Assembly (NCBI RefSeq): GCF_018449725.1
Contig: NZ_JAAVVC010000017.1
Location: 1 to 64,000 of the forward strand
DNA from: Pseudomonas sp. dw_612
GTDB lineage: Bacteria; Pseudomonadota; Gammaproteobacteria; Pseudomonadales; Pseudomonadaceae
DNA: 64,000 nt
Reading direction: 5' to 3'
Part shown: positions 58,301-64,000 of the stretch, one piece after another
Position numbering within the stretch: position 1 is the stretch's first letter
Layout of the letters: every line of letters starts with the position of its first letter
Notes under the pieces: generated by a model
Told to the model about the DNA's origin: nothing
The model's input: only the letters and a program-made list of their open reading frames with translations
Databases searched by the model: none
Program-made: the position numbers and the translations under genes

Positions 58301-60605
58301 TCGGTATCCACAAGTCGAGCAGGGCGGCCAGTTCCTCCCGGCGAAAGGGTTTGGCCAGGTAATCGCTCATACCCGCCACACGGCAGCGTTCGCGTTCTTC
58401 GGACATGGCGTTGGCGGTCAGGGCGACGATCGGCAACTGCGGCCAGCGCCCACTGCGGCGGATGTGCCGACTGGCTTCGTAGCCGTCCATCACTGGCATG
58501 TTGCAGTCCATCAGCACCAGATCGAACTCACTCAGCTCAAGTTGATCCAGGGCTTCGGCGCCATGGGCGGCAACCACCACCTCGCAGCCAAGTTTGCCAA
58601 GCATGCCCTTGGCCACCAATTGATTCACCGGGTTGTCCTCCACCAGCAGCACCCGACCGCGACGTTGTGGAGTGAGGGCGTTGAGTCGGGCGTCGTTGTT
58701 CGTGGCGGTTTCCGGCTGCAAGATCCGGCGCAGCGTCTGATACAGCGCATTGCGGGCCAATGGCCGCGCCTGTTGCTGCAAGGGCGCCAGAGCGGCGGCT
58801 TCTTCGCTGGGCATGAAACTGCCATAGGCGGTCACCAGCAGAATCGGCGCCGTCAGCGTGGGGCGCAGGCCGAACAGGCATTCCGGGCAGTCGGTGATCA
58901 AGACATCGGGATCCAGGCCGAGCACCGAGTCTTCAATGGAACGCTGCTGATAGTCGAGTCCCCATAACGGCAGCAGGCCTTTCAGCAGTTCCGCCAGGCC
59001 ACTGCTGGCCGACGTAATCGCGATGACCTTGCCTTGCAGCGGCGCAGGTGCAATGGCGCGGGTGTGGCACGGCAGCGGCAGGTCGGCGCAGAACTGGCTG
59101 CCGAACCCGGCTTCGGAACTGATCGTCAGTCGACCTTGCATGGCTTCGCAGAGGTTGTACGTCAGGGCCAGGCCCAGCCCGGTGCCGCCGAACTGCCGGG
59201 TAATGCCGGCGCCGGCCTGGGTAAAGGGCTGGAAGATTTTCACCTGAGCGTCCTGGGCGATCCCGATCCCGGTGTCGCACACCTCGATGCGCACGCCATC
59301 CTCGAACATTGACAGCCGCACATCGACCCGCCCGAAACGGGTGAATTTCAGCGCGTTGGACAGCAAGTTGCTGACAATCTGCCGGACCCGGGTCGGGTCG
59401 CCCAGCACCAGCGCCGGAAACTGCGGATCGATCAGGCAAGCCAGTTCGACGCTGGGCGCGGCGTTCTGCGACAGCAGGTTGGCGGTGTCCTCGATCAGTG
59501 AGCCGAGGTCGAACGGAATGTGTTCGAGCTCCAGTTGCCCGGCATCGAATTTCGACAGGTCGAGAATATCGTTGAGCAGTTCCACCAGCACTTTGCCCGA
59601 GTCATGGGCGATGGACAGTTGCTGCTGTTGCTCGGGATTGAGCGGACCGTCGAGCGAGAGCGCGATCATCCCCAGCAGGCCGTTGAGCGGCGTGCGGATT
59701 TCATGGCTCATGTTGGCCAGGAACGCCGAACGCGCTTCAGCCATGTCGAGTGCGGTACTGCGGGCGACTTCCAGTTCCTGGTTGGATTGACTGAGTCGAG
59801 TGTTGATCGCCTTGAGTTCGGCGGTGCGGGCCGAGACGATGTTTTCCAGTTGCCCGAGGTAATCGGTCAGGCGGTTTTCGGCGTTGCGTCGTTGCTGGAT
59901 TTCGGTGGCGATGTTTTCGAATTGTTGATTGGCCACTTTGACCAGCACACCGATTTCATCGTTTTCATGCCCCGCCGGGTACTCCAGCCATGTCGGTTCC
60001 GCGCTGCGCGGATCACGCCCACTGAGTTCGCGGATGACCCGCACCAGTGGCTTGGTCAGCATCACGTAGAACAACGCCAGCAGAATCCCGGTCAGGATCA
60101 GGCTGCGAGCGAAACCGTTGAGCAGGGTCACTTCGGCCCGGCGCAGGAAACGGCTGCCGAAGGAGTAAGTGTCGACCTCCAGTTGCAAGGTGCCGAGGGA
60201 TTCATCGGGCAAATGGTCGAGGAAGAGCCGGTCTTCGAACTGCCGGTTGGCGCCGAACAGAAAGTCGCTGATCACCCGATAACCGCTTTGCAGGCCCTGG
60301 CGCTTGACGCTGGCCAGCACCGTATTGTTGTTATCGGTCAACTGCGCGCTGATGATCGCCGGCGAGCGCAACAGGCCCATCGTCAGTTCCTGGGCGAGCT
60401 CGGCGTCGATGTTGTAGGCGATGCGTGAGGCCGGGTTATGACTGATTTCCAGCAAAGACAATATTTCGCGGTTGATGGAGGCGTCTTCGCTGGCATAATC
60501 GATGCCTATTTGCACCAGACTGAGCAGGGTGCCCAGTATAAAACCGACCAGCACAGTGAGCCGGGCTTGCTTGTATGACAGCCGGTGGGTGAACTTGATA
60601 TCCAT
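58284..60605 (-). CDS. sagS: Hybrid sensor histidine kinase, SagS-like
   Basis: A 773-residue membrane kinase. Two membrane helices (about 17-38 and 165-190) flank a periplasmic HmsP-like sensor domain. A HAMP-like linker and coiled coil (about 190-300) follow, then HisKA with the acceptor His in ANMSHEIRTPLNG, HATPase (NLLSNALKF, GIGIAQDAQ, GTGLGLAL) and a C-terminal receiver (LVEDNPVNQ, acceptor Asp in LVLMDCNMP, LAKPF). Layout, size and gene order (msrB-gpx-ospR-sagS) match P. aeruginosa SagS, which controls the switch to biofilm via BfiS/HptB. Start at 60605 was chosen over 60647; ribosome site weak. Confidence 0.85.
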   Translation of the reverse strand: MDIKFTHRLSYKQARLTVLVGFILGTLLSLVQIGIDYASEDASINREILSLLEISHNPASRIAYNIDAELAQELTMGLLRSPAIISAQLTDNNNTVLASVKRQGLQSGYRVISDFLFGANRQFEDRLFLDHLPDESLGTLQLEVDTYSFGSRFLRRAEVTLLNGFARSLILTGILLALFYVMLTKPLVRVIRELSGRDPRSAEPTWLEYPAGHENDEIGVLVKVANQQFENIATEIQQRRNAENRLTDYLGQLENIVSARTAELKAINTRLSQSNQELEVARSTALDMAEARSAFLANMSHEIRTPLNGLLGMIALSLDGPLNPEQQQQLSIAHDSGKVLVELLNDILDLSKFDAGQLELEHIPFDLGSLIEDTANLLSQNAAPSVELACLIDPQFPALVLGDPTRVRQIVSNLLSNALKFTRFGRVDVRLSMFEDGVRIEVCDTGIGIAQDAQVKIFQPFTQAGAGITRQFGGTGLGLALTYNLCEAMQGRLTISSEAGFGSQFCADLPLPCHTRAIAPAPLQGKVIAITSASSGLAELLKGLLPLWGLDYQQRSIEDSVLGLDPDVLITDCPECLFGLRPTLTAPILLVTAYGSFMPSEEAAALAPLQQQARPLARNALYQTLRRILQPETATNNDARLNALTPQRRGRVLLVEDNPVNQLVAKGMLGKLGCEVVVAAHGAEALDQLELSEFDLVLMDCNMPVMDGYEASRHIRRSGRWPQLPIVALTANAMSEERERCRVAGMSDYLAKPFRREELAALLDLWIPTTTAL

Positions 60606-60758
60606 GGGGTGTTGAACCACTTCCGTTTCCCTTCGCTGCTCAAGCATAGTCGATCATGCATGGATACTGATGTTCCCGTGCCGCCCCGATTCGAGGGGCC
60701 GGTTGTTGTGAGTTGCCCTGTCGCCATCATTACTGTGAAACGTGCCCGAGGAGAAGAC

Positions 60759-61649
60759 GTGGATTCCCGATTGAATGCTTTTCTTGAACGCGCCGATGCC
60801 GTTCTGGCCCGTATCGAACCCCTGCTGCCGGCCCCTCGGCAAACCATCGACTGGCACCATTGCCTGGCCGCGCGCTGGCAGCGCGAGGGTCGCAGCGGTT
60901 TTCTGTTGCCACTGCAAGTCAGCCTCGACACCCGTTTGACCGACCTGATCGGTGTCGATCGTCAGGTGGAACAACTGGGGCGTAACACCCAACAATTCAT
61001 CGACGGCATGCCGGCCAACCACGCACTGCTCTGGGGCTCGCGCGGCACCGGTAAATCATCGCTGGTTCGCGCGCTGCTGGCCGAGCATGCCTCGGCCGGT
61101 TTGCGCTTGATTGAGATCGAGCGCGATCACTTGGCGGACTTGCCGCGTATCGTCGAGCAGATCGCCAAATTGCCCCAGCGTTTCGTGCTGTTCTGCGATG
61201 ACCTGTCGTTCGAGTCGGGCGAAGGCGATTACCGGGTGCTCAAGAGCGTGCTCGACGGCTCCCTTGAACAAGCGCCGGACAACGTGCTGCTGTACGCCAC
61301 GTCCAACCGCCGCCACTTGGTGCCGGAAAAGGAAAGCGATAACGAAAACTGGAAACGCGTTGACGGCGAATTGCACCCGAGCGAAGCGGTGGAAGACAAG
61401 ATTGCATTGTCGGACCGGTTTGGGCTGTGGCTGTCGTTCTATCCGTTTACCCAGGAGCACTTCCTTAATGTGGTCGAGCACTGGATCGGACAATTGGCCG
61501 ACAAGGCCGGCCTGGCCTGGCAGCGCACTGAAGAGCTGGATATCCTCGCGGTCCGTTGGGCCACGGGCCGGGGTAATCGCAACGGCCGTTGCGCTTATCA
61601 ATTCGCGCGTTATTGGGTTGGACTGAAGTTGTTGGAGCACAAGGCATGA
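60759..61649 (+). CDS. DUF815 family ATPase
   Basis: A 296-residue AAA+-like ATPase. Walker A GSRGTGKSSLV, Walker B-like FVLFCDDLSFE, and the sensor region YATSNRRHLVPE are present. Function unknown. The start is GTG at 60759 with GAGGAGAAGAC directly before; earlier in-frame ATGs have no ribosome site and overlap the divergent kinase. It overlaps the next gene by four bases (ATGA). Confidence 0.85.
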   Translation: MDSRLNAFLERADAVLARIEPLLPAPRQTIDWHHCLAARWQREGRSGFLLPLQVSLDTRLTDLIGVDRQVEQLGRNTQQFIDGMPANHALLWGSRGTGKSSLVRALLAEHASAGLRLIEIERDHLADLPRIVEQIAKLPQRFVLFCDDLSFESGEGDYRVLKSVLDGSLEQAPDNVLLYATSNRRHLVPEKESDNENWKRVDGELHPSEAVEDKIALSDRFGLWLSFYPFTQEHFLNVVEHWIGQLADKAGLAWQRTEELDILAVRWATGRGNRNGRCAYQFARYWVGLKLLEHKA

Positions 61650-62128
61650 TCGATTTACAACAAAGCGGCCAGGGCCTCGAGGGCTACGGCATGCTGCACG
61701 CACAACTGGAATCGTTGCTGGCGGACGAGCGGGATTTCATCGCCAACGCCGCACAGTTTTCCGCGTTTTTGTTCAATCAGCTCGATGATCTGAACTGGGC
61801 CGGTTTCTACCTCAATCGCAACGAAGAGCTGGTGCTCGGCCCGTTCCAGGGGCAGATCGCCTGTGTGCGGATTCCGTTCGGTCGCGGTGTGTGCGGGGCG
61901 GCAGCGGCGACCTTGCAGACCCAATTGGTCGAAGATGTGCACGCATTTCCCGGACATATTGCCTGCGACAGCGCGTCGAACAGCGAACTGGTGGTGCCAC
62001 TGGTCAAGGACGGCCGACTGATCGGTGTGCTGGATCTGGACAGCCCCAAACTGGCGCGTTTCACCGCTGATGATCAGGCGGGTATTGAGCAACTGGCGGC
62101 AATTTTCTTGCGCCTGACTGATTGCTGA
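61646..62128 (+). CDS. msrC: Free methionine-(R)-sulfoxide reductase (GAF domain, MsrC)
   Basis: A 160-residue single GAF domain. The catalytic cysteine set is present: CVRIPFGRGVCGAAA and HIACDSASNSE (Cys in each of three positions). It reduces free L-Met-(R)-sulfoxide. Family ending VLDLDSPKLARFTADDQ is clear. Co-transcribed with the DUF815 gene. Confidence 0.9.
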   Translation: MIDLQQSGQGLEGYGMLHAQLESLLADERDFIANAAQFSAFLFNQLDDLNWAGFYLNRNEELVLGPFQGQIACVRIPFGRGVCGAAAATLQTQLVEDVHAFPGHIACDSASNSELVVPLVKDGRLIGVLDLDSPKLARFTADDQAGIEQLAAIFLRLTDC

Positions 62129-62166
62129 TTATCCTTTCAGAGCTTCCTGTCAGGTGAAATGCATTC

Positions 62167-62260
62167 CTGTGGGAGCGAGCTTGCTCGCGATGGCGGTCTT
62201 ACATTCAACACATGTATTGCCAGTGAGTCCGCTATCGCGAGCAAGCTCGCTCCCACAGGG
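62167..62260. repeat. REP doublet (TGTGGGAGCGAGCTTGCTCG family)
   Basis: CTGTGGGAGCGAGCTTGC and its inverse, between convergent genes. Confidence 0.9.
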
Positions 62261-62292
62261 GTTGTGGCGTTCACATCTTGAGTTGACCGTCG

Positions 62293-64000
62293 TTAGCTCA
62301 AACCAGCCTTTGCCAGCAGACTCGCCGGGTCCACGGCATCGATCTGTTTCGGGTCGAGAAACTGCTCGGCGTACTGCCGGTAAATCTGCTCGTTGATAAA
62401 CAGCCCGAACAATTCCGGGTCGATATGGGCGTCACGGCACATCGTCGCCATGATGCCCAGCGCTTCGCTCAAGGACTTGGCTTTCTTGTACGGACGATCC
62501 GCCGCGGTCAGCGCTTCGAAAATATCGGCAATCGCCATCATCCGTGCCGGCAGGCTCATGTCCTCGCGTTTCAACTGTTTCGGATAACCGGTGCCGTCCA
62601 TTTTTTCGTGGTGGCCACCGGCGATTTCCGCCACGTTGTTGAGGTGGCCGGGGAATGGCAGGTGGCTGAGCATCAGGATCGTCTGCACCATGTGGTGATT
62701 GATGATGTAGCGCTCTTCGCGGGTCAGGGTGCCCCGGGAAATGCTCAGGTTGTAGAGCTCGCCGCGATTGTATTTGTAGTGCGGCACATCGAGCTTGAAA
62801 CCCCAGGGGTTGTCGGCCGGGATCAGCTCGCCTTCGGCACGTTCCAGCAGATGCTCGGGTTTGTCCGTCAGCAGCGGCTCGCTGACCGGCAGTGTCGGCG
62901 CCGGGGTGCGCGCCTGGCGACGGTTTTCTTCCCAGGAAACCCCGAGTCGGTCATCCAGGGTTCGGGTCCAGGTCCGTTGGGCGATCAGGTTCAGGCGTTT
63001 GAGATCGGCCTCGGCCATCGCCTCGCCGCCCAGATTGCAGCGGGCGATAAAGGCGAAGTCATCATCCAGTCCCGCCAGCACAGCATTGCGCAATTCAGCC
63101 AGGTGCTGCTCCTCGCCGCCCAGGGCAATGGCCTGCCAATAGTTGATCCAGGCATCACGCTTGAGCACTTCGAAACGGGTGCGGACTTCGTGGATGCGGT
63201 CGTTCAGGGTTTCCAGTTTGGTGGCCTTGTCGACCACATATTCGGGCGTGGTGACCTTGCCGCAATCGTGGAGCCAGGCGGCAATGTGCAGGGCTTCCCA
63301 CTCATCTTCGGTGGGTTGGTAACCGCTGAACGCCGGCGCCTGACTGGCCGCGGCTGCCTGGGCGAGCATCAAGGTCAGCGCCGGTACGCGCTGGCAATGG
63401 CCGCCGGTGTAGGGGCTCTTGGCGTCGATTGCGCCGGCCAGCAGTTGAATGAAGGAATCGAGCAATTGTTTTTGCTTGGCTTGCAGACGCTGGCTTTCGA
63501 TACTCACCGCCGCGGCGCCGGACACTGCTTGCAGAAACGCGATGCGATCCGGGCGAAGTTTTTCCAGGTCGCTTTGGCTGCCGCTGTCCGCCAGCAGCAG
63601 GATCAACAGACCCACGGTTTCGTTGTGCCGGTTACGCAGCCGAATGCCGATCAGATGCACCCGCGGGCTCTGCATGGCCAGCAGGACTTTTTGCAAATCC
63701 CCGGCCTGTTCGAAACCGAGACTGGTGACCACATTGTCCGCATTCGACAGATCTAGCAGCCACGATGGGCTCTGCGGGTTCTGCAATTCGTGTCCTTGAA
63801 TGTCGAACGACGGCAAGGGCTGAGAGGTGCCGTTGATCACCAGGCCATGGGGTTCGATGCGATCGCCATCACTTTCACGCAAGTAGATCAGGCCGGCCTG
63901 GGCCTGGGCGATTTTTACCGTTTCAAACAACACCCGCTGCAGCAAGGGCACGAAGCGCGTCTCGGCGCACAGGCTATCAGTGATCTGGAAAAAACTCCTC
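62293..64000 (-). CDS. GAF/HD-GYP domain phosphodiesterase, 5' end beyond the window
   Basis: The frame stays open to the right edge (upstream codons read RSFFQITDSLCAETRF), so the start lies outside; about 568 codons are visible. Residues near the visible start form a GAF-like domain (ETVKIAQAQAGLIYLRESDGD). HD-GYP follows: HD in AAWLHDCGKVTTPEYVVDKAT, then HHEKMDGTGYPKQL, with the GYP loop as DGTGYP. HD-GYP proteins hydrolyse cyclic-di-GMP. The HD half and the GYP half are separated by an insert of about 150 residues (roughly 63200 to 62760). Confidence 0.88.
   Translation of the reverse strand, partial: RSFFQITDSLCAETRFVPLLQRVLFETVKIAQAQAGLIYLRESDGDRIEPHGLVINGTSQPLPSFDIQGHELQNPQSPSWLLDLSNADNVVTSLGFEQAGDLQKVLLAMQSPRVHLIGIRLRNRHNETVGLLILLLADSGSQSDLEKLRPDRIAFLQAVSGAAAVSIESQRLQAKQKQLLDSFIQLLAGAIDAKSPYTGGHCQRVPALTLMLAQAAAASQAPAFSGYQPTEDEWEALHIAAWLHDCGKVTTPEYVVDKATKLETLNDRIHEVRTRFEVLKRDAWINYWQAIALGGEEQHLAELRNAVLAGLDDDFAFIARCNLGGEAMAEADLKRLNLIAQRTWTRTLDDRLGVSWEENRRQARTPAPTLPVSEPLLTDKPEHLLERAEGELIPADNPWGFKLDVPHYKYNRGELYNLSISRGTLTREERYIINHHMVQTILMLSHLPFPGHLNNVAEIAGGHHEKMDGTGYPKQLKREDMSLPARMMAIADIFEALTAADRPYKKAKSLSEALGIMATMCRDAHIDPELFGLFINEQIYRQYAEQFLDPKQIDAVDPASLLAKAGLS

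Noticed and set aside
60585..60758. N-terminal extension of the DUF815 ATPase
   Set aside because: It would overlap the divergent kinase start and lacks a ribosome site, while GTG 60759 has GAGGAG ideally placed.
1..64000. tRNA or rRNA genes
   Set aside because: No cloverleaf-like or ribosomal sequence was recognised by eye on either strand; a dedicated tRNA scan was not possible.

Overview
The window reads as chromosomal DNA of a fluorescent Pseudomonas (P. fluorescens group). Protein sequences match Pseudomonas core genes (OprI, EarP/EF-P, CysB, KdpFABCDE, Tpm, a SagS-like hybrid kinase), codons are GC-rich, and at least 17 paired REP-type palindromes of the fluorescent-pseudomonad families sit in the gaps. 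No rRNA, tRNA, CRISPR array, prophage, transposase or integrase gene was recognised.

Layout. 1-472: an octamer tandem repeat, a DUF2897 micro-protein and a REP doublet. 472-1836: ethanolamine permease. 2243-10427: high-affinity K+ uptake system kdpFABC plus its sensor kinase/regulator kdpDE, with REP doublets between kdpB, kdpC and kdpD. 10563-18754: single genes (patatin-like protein, lipoprotein, CHAD protein, thioesterase, Mpo1-like, chemoreceptor, TatD, MltF-like transglycosylase). 18858-21368: DoxX, a short MetW-like protein behind a candidate SAM-II/SAM-V-like riboswitch, an AT-rich PI-PLC-like gene, and greB. 21403-25206: ABC exporter pair divergent from tesA.

25207-28580 is the stand-out region: a compact AT-rich cassette encoding a His-Xaa-Ser (Hxs) system. 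It holds a small signal-bearing protein ending in tandem HxS triplets (HxsA), HxsD, and two different radical SAM maturases (HxsB, HxsC), all on the minus strand with overlapping or abutting ends. It is bracketed by two 146-bp near-perfect direct copies of the tesA 3' end, so it looks like an island captured at tesA that left tesA intact on the left and a 3' fragment on the right. The chemistry of the modified HxsA product is, to my knowledge, not described.

28783-40074: L,D-transpeptidase, OprI, GNAT, class I DAHP synthase, PilZ and thioredoxin genes with overlapping start codons, PanE-like, 5'-nucleotidase, Usp, CysB, Gre-like factor, then earP-efp (EF-P carries Arg32, the rhamnosylation target of EarP). 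40230-46833: secreted esterase, ohr/ohrR peroxide-defence pair with shared operator-like motifs, two LysR regulators flanking a TSUP transporter, DUF1127, and a YcaQ-like gene broken by an early in-frame TGA. 46922-62128: class II DAHP synthase, spermidine-synthase-like, crotonase, cold-shock-type DEAD helicase with a long leader, DODA-like dioxygenase, tpm, htpX, alaA, msrB, gpx-ospR, SagS-like hybrid kinase, DUF815 ATPase and free-Met-(R)-SO reductase. The window ends inside an HD-GYP gene. Redox repair (MsrB, fRMsr, Gpx, Ohr and two OhrR-type regulators) recurs through the right half.
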